Of a stretch of 64,000 nt of DNA, positions 12,661 through 23,995 are shown piece by piece. Source of the DNA: Carnegiea gigantea (Eukaryota > Streptophyta > Magnoliopsida > Caryophyllales > Cactaceae); assembly GCA_029747015.1 (NCBI GenBank), contig JAKOGI010000814.1, positions 151,001 through 215,000 of the forward strand. Direction: 5' to 3'. Made by a program: the position numbers and the translations under genes. The number at the start of each line of letters is the position of its first letter. Position 1 is the stretch's first letter. Below the pieces are notes generated by a model. It was not told where the DNA came from. It worked only from the letters and a program-made list of their open reading frames with translations, and made no database searches.

Positions 12661-13365
12661 ATGACTAAAGATGGAGAGAAGAAGAGGTTCATGATAGAGC
12701 CCCATTCATCATACTATCTTCATCCATCCGATAGTCCAGGGGTTCTAATCACAGCGGAGGTTTTTGATAGTGATAACTACGATCTTTGGGAGAAGGCGGT
12801 ACGAACTGCTTTGAAAGCGAAAAACAAACTCAGGTTCATTGATGGAACCTTAAAGAAACCAGAAGTCAAAGAAGATGACTTCACTGAATACCATGCATGG
12901 GATATGGTGAATTCAATGGTATGCTCGTGCCTTCTTAACGTGATTGAACGGAAGCTACGTCCCAGCGTGGCGTATGCCGAGACAGCCTGGGCAATGTGGG
13001 AAGATCTTCAGAAAAGGTATGGAGTTGCTAGTGCTCCTAAAATTTATCAATTAAAGGCAAAAATTTCTGATTGTAGACAAGGAGGCATGAGTGTTGTGGA
13101 GTTCTATTCTAAACCAAGAGGGCTTTGGAGTGAACTCGACAACCACGTTCAAATTCCCAGGTGTACTTGTAATGGGGATGCATGCAAGGGTTGCAAGTGT
13201 GATGTGGCGTCCAGGATCGTGATGATGCTTGATGCCGAAAAATCATATCAATTCCTTCTTAGTTTGAACGATGATCTCTACTCTCAGATTCATGGCCAGA
13301 TACTGGCTATGGAGCCACTGCCTTCCCTGGAGAAAATATTTAATATTATGACCCAAGAAGAGTAG
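12661..13365 (+). pseudogene. copia C gag, capsid part
   Basis: An open frame of 234 codons begins at ATG 12661 (MTKDGEKKRF). That start was chosen because an in-frame ATG at 12544 lies within the LTR. The protein has the plant copia gag fold (Retrotran_gag_3-like), with ITAEVFDSDNYDLWEKAVR near residue 30, FIDGTLKKP near 55, WAMWEDLQKRYG near 112, and a Cys cluster CTCNGDACKGCKC near 170. It would form the virus-like particle that holds element RNA. TAG at 13363 cuts the frame before the nucleocapsid, which continues in other frames. In intact relatives gag runs on into the zinc knuckle and pol. Confidence 0.9.
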
Positions 13366-13466
13366 CACAAGAAGCTCATGGTGGGTCAAGATGATAGGAC
13401 AGAAACGGCAGCGGCATTTGCTGTGAGTTACGGCAGCAAAAATTCAGGGCTCAGGCGAGAGAAGTA

Positions 13467-13930
13467 CGTGCAAGCATTGTGGTCGATTCGGACATGACAA
13501 ATCTAACTGTTTTGAGATCATCGGTTATCCATCTAGTTGGGGATCTCGTGGAAAAGCAAGAGGAAGAGGAAGAAGCTCACATGGTGGTCGAACCACTGGA
13601 AACAGAGGCAGAGGGGGAGGCCGTGAAGTGGCCTGTTCTGCTAGGATCCTCAGTTCTGTGCAGCAGCAGGCGCAGGGGAGCGAGTGTGAAGAGCAGAGCA
13701 ACAACGTCCTTTCTGGACTGACAAGCGATCAGGTTCGGCGACTTCTCAGCTTGATCGAGCCTTCCAAGCCAGGTTATGAGAAATTAGCAGGTAAAACCTC
13801 TTGGATAATTGACTCTGGGGCATCTCAGCATATGACGGGGGAGTTGCAAAATCTTGAACGAAAGATTAAAGTGCCATCCATTCCCGTGAATTTGCCCAAT
13901 GGGGCAAGTGTAGTAGCAAATATCTAAGGG
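13467..13930 (+). pseudogene. copia C nucleocapsid zinc knuckle and protease
   Basis: The zinc knuckle CKHCGRFGHDKSNC (C-x2-C-x4-H-x4-C, from 13469) is intact and followed by F-E-I-I-G-Y-P. A Gly/Arg-rich linker leads to the aspartic protease, which has WIIDSGASQHMTG at about 13802-13840 with the catalytic D-S-G-A intact. The frame is closed at 13925 by TAA inside the protease. A frameshift separates this part from gag upstream. Confidence 0.9.
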
Positions 13931-13933
13931 AGT

Positions 13934-15420
13934 ATGAATCTGAGCTCACAAATAAGTTTGGACAAAGTCCTTTATATACCAAATTTCTCTTGCAATTTAA
14001 TCTCGGTGGCTCAATTAATTAGAGAATTAAAATGTATTGTGATTTTTGATGAGGACTTGTGTGTGATACAGGACCGCACCTCGAAGAGCCTGATTGGAGT
14101 GGGTAGATTGCAGGGAGGGGTCTACTGCTTTGATAAGTTCTCACCATCAACAGTTCAAGTCAACACGGTAGGCTCTCACTACTTATGGCATGGACGCTTA
14201 GGCCATCCTTCGGATCAAGTTTTGTCGTTGCTTTATGGAGATTTTAATATTGGTAGTGATGGGAATAATGGACCTTGTGATATTTGCTTTCGTGCTAAAC
14301 AAACGCGCACCCGTTTTGCTAAAAGTGAAAGTCATGTTAAAGAATTGTTTGGACTTATTCATTATGACATTTGGGGTGCTTATAGAGTACCTTCTCTTTG
14401 TGGCGCTCAATATTTTTTTACAATTGTCGATGATGCTAGTCAGGTCGTGTGGGTTTATTTAATGAGAGAAAAGGGGGAAGCGTCAATGCTGTTGCAAAGT
14501 TTTGTCCTCTTGGTGAAAACACAATTTGAAAGAGATGTGAAAATAGTTAGAAGTGATAATGGATGGAATTTTTATCTGGGGCCATGAAACATTTTTATCA
14601 AGAAAAGGGGATTATGCATCACACGAGTTGCCTGGATACTCCCTAACAAAATGGACGAGTTGAGAGAAAACATAGGCATATCTTGAATGTAGCTAGGGCC
14701 TTACGCTTTCAAGCTCACTTACCTCTTGATTTTTGGGGGGAGAGTGCACTCACCGCAGCATATTTAATCAATCGAACCCCTAGCAAAGTATTGAATGGTA
14801 AAACCCCATGTGAGATTTTGTTCAATGCCAAGCCCTCATATGATCATGTTAAAATGTTTGGATGTATTTGCTATGCTCATTCTAAGCCAAGGACTAAGAA
14901 CAAGTTTGCCCCTCGAAGCAGGAAATGTATTTTCGTGGGTTACCCTTATGGTAAGAAGGGTTGGAAAGTCTATGACTTGGAAACAAATGAAATTTTCATT
15001 AGTCGCGATGTGGTATTCCATGAGACAATATTTCCGTTTTCCACACATAAAGTTGGGCATTGTGAAGAAGATAGATTGCTTGGCAACAGTACCATAATTG
15101 ATGAAGTCTGTTTGAGGGATTGGGTTTTTCATGAACATGAAATTGTTGATCACAGACCCATTGGGTCGATTGAAGGGAAAGAGCCCACAATCAAAGAGGG
15201 TGAGCTTCAAAATTCTGGGTCTAGCATGAATGAGGATACTGGGGCATTAGAACACACATGCCCACCCGCCGACCCTGCAATGCTAATTTCCACTGGGCTC
15301 GATATGTCCGTATACAGGGGGAGTGCTGAGAATCTTGTCACTCAGCCCAGTAACAACAATGACACTTGACCCACTAGAGTCAGGCGGGCTCCATCACATT
15401 TGGATGACTATATTTGTTAT
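13934..15420 (+). pseudogene. copia C integrase
   Basis: The 13934-14587 frame carries the GAG-pre-integrase domain with YLWHGRLGHPS (about 14183-14215) and the CxxC pair CDICFRAKQ. The rve core follows, with catalytic Asp in HYDIWGAYRV (about 14360) and in VRSDNG (about 14545). A frameshift or stop near 14585 leads to the second part, which runs on from 14590 in other frames and then 14683-15369 ([49 protein letters not shown]). About 15370-15600 is the linker to RT and includes a stop at 15367. Confidence 0.92.
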
Positions 15421-15599
15421 GCTCTTTAAGTCAACGACCCTCCTCTCGCATCTTCACCACCAAAAGGCTCTTCAGGTAATCCTTATCCCTTAGTCAATTA
15501 TACCATGTGCAATAATTTCTCTAATAGCCATAAAGCTTTTCTTGCTATCATTACAAAGATTGTGGAGCCCAAGTCCTATCAAGAAGCTGTTACAGATCA

Positions 15600-17055
15600 T
15601 CATTAGCGATAGGCCATGTCTGAAGAAATCCGTGCTCTAGAGGAAAATAAGACTTGGACTCTTGAAGATTTGCCACCCGGGAAGAAACCAATCAGCTGCA
15701 AATGGGTCTATAAGGTTAAGTACAAGTCAGATGGCACTATTGAAAGGTTCAAAGCTCGGCTTGTGGTGAGAGGTGATCATCAGTTGGAAGGTTTTGATTT
15801 CAATGAGACGTTTGCTCCCGTAGCCAAAATGTCCAGCGTGAGAACTTTTCTATCCATTACCGTTGCCAGAGGCTGGGAACTTCATCAGATGGATGTCAAT
15901 AATGTATTTTTGCATGGTGATTTAGAAGAGGAGGTCTATATGCATTTGCCGCCTGGTTTTTCTTCCAGTTCACCTACCAAAATGTGCCGGTTGTGAAAAT
16001 CACTTTATGGCTTACGCCAAGCACCCCGACAATGGTTTGCCAAGCTCTCTTCTACACTTACATCCTATGGTTTCATGAGATTGTATGCTAACTACTCTTT
16101 GTTTACATATCGCAAGGGTAAGGTATTTTTGGCTCTTCTGATGTATGTCGATGATGTTATTCTTGCTGGCAATGACTCCCAAGCTTGTACTGAGTTGAAA
16201 GCTTACTTGAATGATTGCTTTCGAATCAATGATCTCGGTACCTTAATATACTTCCTTGGTATTGAAGTAGCTCGCATTCCACGAGGACTCTTCCTTTGTC
16301 AACGCAAGTATGCACTTGAAATTGTGGAAGAGAGTGGTCTTTTGGGGAACAAGCCAGCAGATTTTCCCATGGAGGAGAACCACAAGCTCATACTTGCCAA
16401 GGGTAGAGCGTTGAATGATCCCCGTTGATATCGACACTTAGTCGGGCGACTCATTTATCTCACCATTACCAGGCCAGAGTTATGTTACGCGGTCCATATT
16501 TTGTCACAATTCATGCAAGAACCCCGGGAAGAACATATGGATGCTGCTCGATGAGTTCTTCGGTATCTTAAAGGTACACCAGGTTCTGGAATTTTACTGC
16601 GTTCTGATTATGATCTCCAAGTTCGTGCATACTATGATGCCGACTGGGGTGCCTGCCCTCTTACCAGGCGGCCTCTCACTGGGCATCTTGTTACCCTTGG
16701 TGGATCCTCAATATCTTGGAAAACAAAGAAACAAACGACGATTTCACGATCATCTGCTAAAGCTAATTACCGATCTATGGCTATAATAACAAGTGAGTTA
16801 ATTTGGTTGAAGGCCTTCCTCACCTCTCTCGGGGTGTTCCATGATTCTGCTATGCACCTCTTCTGTGATAGCCAGGCTGCACTTCACATTGCCAAGAATC
16901 CGGTGTTTCATGAACGGACAAAACATATTAAGCTCGACTGTCATTTTGTGCAGGAAAAGTTCGAAGCTGGTGATGTCACTTTCTTATATGTTTCATCCAA
17001 GTACCAGCCGGCAGATATCTTCACCAAAGCTCTTGGACGAAAGTCATTTACTTAG
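15600..17055 (+). pseudogene. copia C reverse transcriptase and RNase H
   Basis: RT starts with [14 protein letters not shown] at 15616 and shows [20 protein letters not shown], the [18 protein letters not shown] block at about 15890-15943, YGLRQAPRQWFAKL near 16010, and the catalytic MYVDDVILAGND at 16141. RNase H follows with [15 protein letters not shown] near 16460, YYDADWGACPLTRRP near 16632, and DSQAALHIAKNPVFHERTKH near 16867. It is broken by stops near 15994, 16426 and 16551 and by shifts near 16600-16790. It is otherwise complete to the C-terminal QPADIFTKAL. Confidence 0.94.
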
Positions 17056-17091
17056 TTATGAGGCAAGTTAGGCATGATTGACCCCCATGCT

Positions 17092-17107
17092 CCACCTTGA
17101 GGAGGAG
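17092..17107 (+). other. Polypurine tract of copia C
   Basis: CACCTTGAGGAGGAG stands directly before the 3' LTR, the usual place for the plus-strand primer. Confidence 0.82.
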
Positions 17108-17395
17108 TATTACGATATATTTTGGAGATATCGTGTAATATTATTCTGTATCAAATTTATGAGATTCTAGCTGTCATTATTTCCCTAATTTTATCCCCTA
17201 ATTTATCTCCTTTGATAGTTTCCTAAAGACAAGAGACTCGTTGTATGTTCTAGGGCTGTATATATATTGTTCTAATTCATCATTAAGAGGAATAAGGAAG
17301 ATTAGAGAGGCATAACCAGAGAGCCTCATGTTACAGCTTTGCCTCTCTTCAGTCTCACGTTATAACCTTGCTTCCTTCCTTCACAAATTTGTTCA
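17108..17395 (+). repeat. 3' LTR of copia C
   Basis: This 288-bp near-identical copy of 12314-12600 differs by about nine substitutions and one single-base indel. The flank after 17395 returns to gypsy sequence on the minus strand. Confidence 0.95.
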
Positions 17396-17469
17396 AAAAT
17401 TGGCGTCACTGTAAGTTTCATGTTGGGCCCTTCATGTACTACCCCACCCCCCTTAGGCCCTCTTAAGAT

Positions 17470-18900
17470 CATGTTCTACTGGAGATAATCTATTTGGGCA
17501 TGATATTTTGATAGCCCATCTATACCCAAGATCCTATTGGAATCGATCAAGTTGAAGTGATATAGATCAGCTATGAATTCATGGCTAGTTGTTAGGATAG
17601 GACATTCCTTAAATAATTTTTGACACCACATAGAGTCTCCTGTAGGTATGGGAACATATATAGCCACTAATGGAAGAGTAGGAGCTAACTTCAACTTGTT
17701 AACAGTACCATATGTAATAAAAGAGTATTTAGCATCATAATCAAATAACACAGTTAATGGGTAAGAGTGGACAGATAGCGTACCCATAAACACATCAAGG
17801 TTGTCCTTCATTTCATCCCTCTTCATGATATAAACTGTTCATCTTGTGTTACGAGGCGATGGGTTTGGTGGCCATTACTAGCTGGAGTTGTAGTGGTCGA
17901 GGTGGATTTAACTGATTTTCTTGAGGTCCCTCTCAGCTCTGGTTAAGAGGATGGGCTCTTCCTTGTTTATCAATCCTCCTCTGATCAGTTTCTAGTGGTG
18001 GTAAAGGATAATCTCTCACTTAGTGATGCTGACTTCCACACCTAAAACAACCCCTTCTCTGAGTAGCCATGTAGTTGTGAGCATGTTGATTAGGCTTTCC
18101 ATATGCCCAGCAAATGGTTCTTGGGTGGTACCCTCTTATTTGACTACCTTGCGGATTATCCTACCGTTGGCCTCTTGTGGTGGCATTGTTAGTTCTAGTG
18201 ATCCTGTGGTTTCCCTTTCTATTATCCCATTGCTTTTGAAGAAAGCCTCCATTTCATTATGAGTCAGTTCCACATTGACAGTAGTGTCATACGTCTCTTG
18301 GTAGAGTTGTATTTATGTACTGACATTGTAACCTTTATCTTATGATCCAAACCAAACTCAAACTGAGGGTCTTATCTACCACATTAGCTAGGGCAAAGTG
18401 GGATGATTCTATAAACATAAAGGCATATTGTAGTCTATAGAATACTCATCTTTTGTTGTCCTAATTTGAGATATTCTCTTTCCTTTGCCTCTTATAAGGA
18501 CATAAGGTAGAAGTGATTCTTCATTAGCTCCTTGAATTATGTCCACCCAAATCCACACACATTTTATCTCTCCTTCAGTATGGCCCACCGTAGGTCATCT
18601 TCTCTTTAAGATAAAACCCCGTGAATCCTACTTTGCACCTATCAAGGTACTGGAGAGTGTTAAATAGTTTTATCATGTCCTAGATCCACTCCTAAGGTGC
18701 TTGGGAATTAGTTACCCTATTGTGGGTAGACAGGTGGAAATTAGCTAGTTTCTTAAACAAAGTGGAGCTATCTTCCTCATCCTTGTTCTTTCCTTCTTCT
18801 TACTCAATTCGTACTACTAATAGCTCGATAAATAGAAGATAGAGAGATCGACTCCAGTAGGTGTAGGTTCTTCCCAGTAGTGTTAGTTGATGGGACCCCT
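17470..18900 (-). pseudogene. gypsy G protease and gag remnant
   Basis: The complement of about 17476-17826 reads like the RVP_2 aspartic protease of Ty3/gypsy elements: DVFMGTLSVHSYPLTVLFDY, then K-Y-S-F-I. The active site D-S-G-A is changed to D-Y-D-A. Further right, the complement of about 18020-18060 gives a nucleocapsid-like CFRCGSQHH followed by R-D-Y, a damaged C-x2-C-x4-H-x4-C knuckle. About 18100-18900 is the expected capsid part but has too many stops to follow. It continues the reading direction of the RT/integrase at 10-12.3 kb, across the copia C insertion. Confidence 0.8.
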
Positions 18901-21139
18901 ATTTATAGGGCAAAGCACCTCTAATCACTTCCTTTGATCAACCATCATGGGCACAATCCCATGCTGGTGAGATTCGCTACAGTTTGTGGGCATGCTGAGA
19001 AAAAAAAGTTCTAGATTTATACTCTAATCTTATGGTTTGTGTGGTTCTACCTTAGTAGTTTTCTACTATCATACAAGAAGAATTCTCGACACACTAACAT
19101 GATTAACATAGGGCTATTTGCCCCCTAATAGCAACATATGACAACACGTACTCTTAAGCTTCCATGCCCATATATATTGGAAAAATCAAGCATATAAAGC
19201 ATATTTAGCCACCACGCTAGTTCAAATACATATCTCATAATCTCAATGATATCCATTTATCAAAAAATTCAAAGACCATTTAATTCTCACCCAAATCTAT
19301 AGAAAACAACAAATTCAAAGACCGTTTAATTCTCACCCAATTCAGTTTAATCGTACTACTCAAATTCCTATCTATAAGACTCTAATAAGTCGTGTTATGC
19401 TTTCTTCTATTATCGGAGGGTGAGATGGGTTTATGCAATTTCAATATAGGTTTATTTGCTGTTTCTTGGTTAGACTCTTCCTCTCAGGTGCCAGACTCCT
19501 CTGTGGGCTCATCTTCTTTAGGTTTCAATTCTTCTAAGGGCTCCTTTTTCTTAGAGTTCGAATCCTTTTGAGGATCCTCCTTAGCTCCTTACGTCATTCC
19601 TTATTGAAAGAATCAAGGTCATGTTCCCCAGGATCACTTGTATAGCCATTGAAACACCATTCCTTGATCCCTTGTTAGGTTCACGATCAAAGTCATCCAA
19701 GTTGACCTTTATAGGGTTGCCCTTAGAATTACCAACTACATCCCTATGGCATGGTGGCTTTTCTTCTTCCTTTGCAATATCCCTTCTGCTTAGCGATGGT
19801 GTCAGCTTTATTCTCACTGATAGGAGGTGATAAGTCTTAGTTTGATGACTCCAATAACTCATCATTAGAGCCTCAATGTGTTAGGTGGTCCACCAACTCA
19901 TCAAAGTCCATGTCAAATGGTTCGCGATCACACTAATAGCATCTACCCCAATTATCAAGAGGAATCTCTAGCGAAACGAGCTTATCATCCCGATAACACC
20001 ATACTTAGTCACCTTGAAGCGTCACAAGGAGACAAAACACCTGGTTCCCCTCATTTATTGTATAATTGTTCAGTAGGTCATCTAAACAATAGATCATAGC
20101 CTTCCAAAGCCAAAAAGCATAACTAAGAATTGACTGTTCTGGAAGCTTGTATAGCCTCCAGTGAAAACAAGGGTGTGCCATGGGGATAACAGTGTCGTAG
20201 ACCATTCATCATTATATCAAGGAAATCATGAGTGTGCAATTTATAAAACTTACAACCCTGCTACCAAACTCCCTTGTTCACGCCCTGATAGATTCCTAGG
20301 TCGATAAATTTTAGACCCTTCCTTGGGATATAATGTCCCATAGACTTGAAAAAAACTAACTCCACTAAAAAACCTAGCCTTTTGAACTCATCCAAAAATT
20401 AGGTTTTGAAGACAATTTTCTCGACCTGAACTCGAAATAAACGAACCTGAAAAACCTACAAATTAACGGGCCAAACCGGACCTGAACCAAAATGCGAACC
20501 CACCAGCTTAACTCGAACAATATGTTCTTATTTTTTTTTCTCTAATTTATCCCCCGAAACAATAATGTTTATTCATTATATATAGTAGTTGAAAGAGACA
20601 TTATATAACTACTGTATTCCTTCACAAATTAAACAAGAGTACCCTTTCTTTCCCACTTCATTCTTGAAAATAAAACATACGCTACTCATCAATGGAAAAA
20701 CTTGAAAAAGTGAGCGTGAAATTACATGAAATAACTATCTAATCCACAAAAAAATTAATTCAAAATAAGACAAATATTAAAGATTTTTAAGTCCTAAGGT
20801 TATATATTTAATGAAACAAATAGGTCTAATCATATCTTAGATAAATTGCTTTGTAATAATCTAAATTTTTGATGTTATAGTTTAAATATTATATCTTGTA
20901 CTTCTCTAATTCCCTTTTATTTTGTTTCCATTCTAACTAGTTCTGAACTATGATAATAGTGCACGAACTGGGTTGGCCGTGTTCATGTTGATGTTGTCCT
21001 ATTAATAAAGTTGTACCTGATTAGACATTGATAGGTTAGTTAATAAAAATATCGAATCATTGAATGGGTTGTTAGTTAGTCGTACCATTCCAACTCATTA
21101 ACATGCTTTAGATGGGCTAAACCATAAATGACATGACTT
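18901..21139. other. Unassigned inside of gypsy G, between gag and 5' LTR
   Basis: No recognised protein. A minus-strand open stretch at 19581-19865 is rich in charged residues and unlike anything I know. A minus-strand block at about 20010-20340 has a C-x2-Y-x-L-H-x-H-D run that faintly recalls zinc-binding gag linkers of other retroelements, but this is weak. About 20380-20525 is a series of AACCTGAAC-like words common in plant non-coding repeats. The rest is AT-rich. Confidence 0.4.
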
Positions 21140-21147
21140 GCTATAGA

Positions 21148-21715
21148 CAGGGGTAGCAATGGATCGGGTGTCGATGAGATGAATCATAATCTGCATTCGC
21201 CTTCTTTCATTCTGTTCTTCTAATCCACCCATCATCAGCAAAAATTCAATTCAATCCATGCATCCATCATCTGCAGGTTAAAACGGGTGGCTTAGGTTGT
21301 AAACAGGTGATGAAAACTTATGTATAATATGTTAGCAAATTTATAAGGAAAAATCAATTTTGCCTTTTGAAAAGTTTAAAACAGATATTTTAGGCCTAAG
21401 AAATGAGTAACTATCATATTCATCACACTAATTTTTTGAAAATCACAACTTAACCATATAATCATTCAATAAAGGGGCAAAATTTAAAGGATAAAAATAA
21501 AAAGTAAACGAATTGCAAATAGGAGATAAACAAGTGGATGACAAAGTTGGTGATAGATTGGGTGGCAGGTTGGATGGAGTATCACACGGATCCAACCAAT
21601 GCGCCAAACCATCATCCATCATTTATCTATCATCCATTTATTTTGGGTTTCCACCCACTTTTTCAGCTTGGATGGAACGGATATCCAGCAGATCCGGGTG
21701 AAATTATGAGCCCTA
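21148..21715. mobile_element. Non-autonomous hAT-type element with 8-bp target duplication
   Basis: The flanks are GCTATAGA at 21140-21147 and GCTATAGA at 21716-21723, a perfect 8-bp duplication, which is the hAT signature. The left end reads CAGGGGTAGCAAT and the right end, complemented, TAGGGCTCATAAT, matching the short CAGGG-type terminal inverted repeats of hAT elements. The 568-bp inside has no transposase, only short chance open frames, so it would need an enzyme supplied in trans. It lies inside gypsy G. Confidence 0.78.
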
Positions 21716-22094
21716 GCTATAGAGCTTCTTTTAATGTAGGCGTTGATCCACCAAGCCCAAAGGGGGCTCGATTCTTTGCCCAACCATACATGACGATCAA
21801 ATGTCATAATGAAAAGTTTCAGTATTTTTAATATTCTTTTGAGAAATTACAATTACTATGGTTTTTCATTAAATATTAACAATTTTAAGTGATAAATATG
21901 TCAAAAGAAAAATAACACATAGAAAAGGCGCTCTAAACCTATTGCGCGACCCGAAACCCATAAAATCAAAAGACACCTGACCCATATTTTACCTAAACCC
22001 AAAGAAGCCCCGCCTTGTTAACCTACTTGCTGAATTGATAGGTCTAGATTATCCCAAGAGACTAGGTCGAGCCTGGAACTTTAATGCCATTCTA

Positions 22095-23995
22095 TGACCC
22101 CTAAAAATTCTAATTCATTTTCCTCGTAATTTTTAGCTTATTTAATGCAGTGGAACAATAAAATTGGACATCCCTACTATATTTCATTATGAAATATAAG
22201 GCAAAGGAATTTTATTAAAATAACAAAGACAAAGTCTAAGACAATGGTCCAAAAGTCAAATTGGCAAACTTAGTCAACTATGTAATCTAATACTTCCCAT
22301 GTTATGAGAAAGTTTTATCTTAAACTTCCAACAGAGCCTCACTCAAATCCCGTCCCCATGTAGCACACTAATATCTAAAAATAGACCATTCGAATAGCCA
22401 GACGGAGCTTAATAATGCCTACCTCGAACAATAAAATACTATTTAAATTCATTTCAAAAATTTAGGGGTTCAAAGCAAATAATTCAAATGTTTTGAAACA
22501 AAATTCATTCCTAATGATTCCAAGCTCTCTAAACTGCAAATTCTTAGCCATTATTCATAACTAGAAACAGAATACATTTAATTATGAGTGATCCACCAGA
22601 AGATCTCATGGTCTTCCACCGAATAACATCATGGGTTCCTAATATGTGGCAACCGTGACTTGTTATACATCCATCTACAACAACACATACTCGAAAAACC
22701 CTGTGCATTAACCCAAGGAGAATATCCAATCTCTATATTAGGGTAATCCTACCCTGATCTCATGAGGTACTCTCCCACGAAGTCACCTTAATCTCTCACT
22801 TTAATTTGCAATATCTTATAAGTAAATCCAACGACACATACTCGAAAAACCCTGTGCATTAACCCAAGGAGAATATCCAATCTCTAGATTAGGGTAATCC
22901 TACCCTGATCTCATGAGGTACTCTCCCACGAAGTTGCCTTAATCTCTCACTTTAATTTGCAATATCTTATAAGTAAATCCATTTGACCCCTATTAAGCCT
23001 AACCCATCAGAGCCAAAAATTCTGTAGTTTAGTAAACTGCATTTCAACATGGCCTACTTAATTATTAGTAATCAATTACAACACGACATTACACATACAA
23101 AAATTCATGTTGAAATCACATGTCACAGTTCAAGTTTTACACATAAAGTCTCGTTAGAGTCTAGCATCATACAAAAAATTTATAAACATCCAAACCACAT
23201 CTAAAAGGGCAACTAAGGGTAGTTAGGGCGTAAACTTTATCTCGATTAGGTGCAAATACCCAAACTTGAGTTCGTTCCTAGAATGTTGGGCCTAAATGAT
23301 AAAATAGTATGTCATGATATGAGTCAACCCAAAGTAGATTTTATAATCCAACAACCAAAACATTAGGACTCATAAATCTACATGCTTCAATGTTTTTATG
23401 ACTTTTAGCCGTATATATAATTCTAGAAAATCTTCCAACGTTGAGTCAAATTAGGTCAACATTTTGGTTACACCAAAATTCACAATTCCTCCTTAAAATT
23501 CTACACTAATCTAATATACAGCATAACTCCCTCCTAATCAATGTCTTATATTTCATACTTCAACTAAGTCCTAATAGAATCAAAGAAGGGCCAAGGATGA
23601 CAATTAAATTGAGCAACTAGGGTTCTCAGTTGAAGATGGAGATAGAACAGCAAGAAGGATGTATGCGTGTTTTCAAACAACCTCAAGATTTGGAAATTTG
23701 GTTAAAAAACATAAGAAAGATTAGAGGTTAAAAATATATCAAAGCTGATACATCATAATTTTTTTAATTTTAAAACATAATATGGGAATAAATGCTAGAA
23801 CCATGCATCCCACCAAGAAAAGCAGCAAGAGAAAGAGGGACATGGTGGATGGTGGTAGTTGACGGCGGCAATGGCGACTTGTAAGGGCTACGATTGCTAG
23901 CGGGACTCACTAGGATGGTTGCAAAACAAATGTAAATACAGAGGATGACGAGGGGAGAAAGAAGGAAGGAAGAGATGAAAAATAAGAAAACCAAA
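22095..23995 (-). repeat. 5' LTR (right copy) of gypsy G, truncated
   Basis: It aligns with 6602 to about 8700 in the same orientation. It starts on the plus strand with TGACCCCTAAAAATTC against TGTCCGAGAAATC at 6602. It ends near 23995, where sequence switches to copia B protease (minus strand K-C-I-I-I-W). About 600 bp of the outer LTR present in the left copy, including the AG run, is missing here. It also contains a 151-bp tandem duplication not present in the left copy. Confidence 0.78.
22683..22981. repeat. 151-bp tandem duplication in the gypsy LTR
   Basis: Two adjacent copies have period 151 (ACACATACTCGAAAAACCC at 22683 and 22834, AGTAAATCCA at 22821 and 22972). The copies are nearly identical, so the duplication is recent. 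The left LTR has a single copy of this stretch near 7186-7310. Confidence 0.92.

Larger units (their letters stand above)
12314..17395 (+). mobile_element. Ty1/copia LTR retrotransposon C, youngest and best preserved
   Basis: Near-identical LTRs (12314-12600 and 17108-17395) enclose a primer binding site, gag, protease, integrase, RT, RNase H and a purine tract. By eye the LTRs differ at about nine or ten sites over 287 bp (near 3 percent). The flanks GAAAT (12309-12313) and AAAAT (17396-17400) are a likely 5-bp target duplication with one change. Both LTRs start TA instead of TG. The polyprotein is nearly full length but has a few frameshifts and stops, so the copy is inactive, although it is much less decayed than A, B and D. 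It sits inside the gypsy element, between its RT and protease. Confidence 0.96.
6602..23995 (-). mobile_element. Ty3/gypsy LTR retrotransposon G with long LTRs, interrupted
   Basis: Two long direct repeats (6602-9301 and 22095 to about 23995) flank an inside that reads, from right to left, gag, protease, RT, RNase H, integrase. That order defines Ty3/gypsy. The element sits inside copia B: B sequence is found on both sides (RT at left, gag-protease at right). It is itself interrupted by copia C (12314-17395) and a hAT-type insertion (21148-21715). The right LTR lacks the outer 600 bp or so present in the left one. All coding parts are broken. The 3 kb between gag and the right LTR is unusually long for a leader and may hold further unseen insertions. 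Confidence 0.82.

Noticed and set aside
14836..15210. Minus-strand open frame of 124 codons inside copia C
   Set aside because: It is antisense to the well-supported integrase C-terminal region.
19581..19865. A small charged protein gene on the minus strand
   Set aside because: There is no recognisable domain and no good start context. It lies inside the gypsy element and an equally long plus-strand frame overlaps it.
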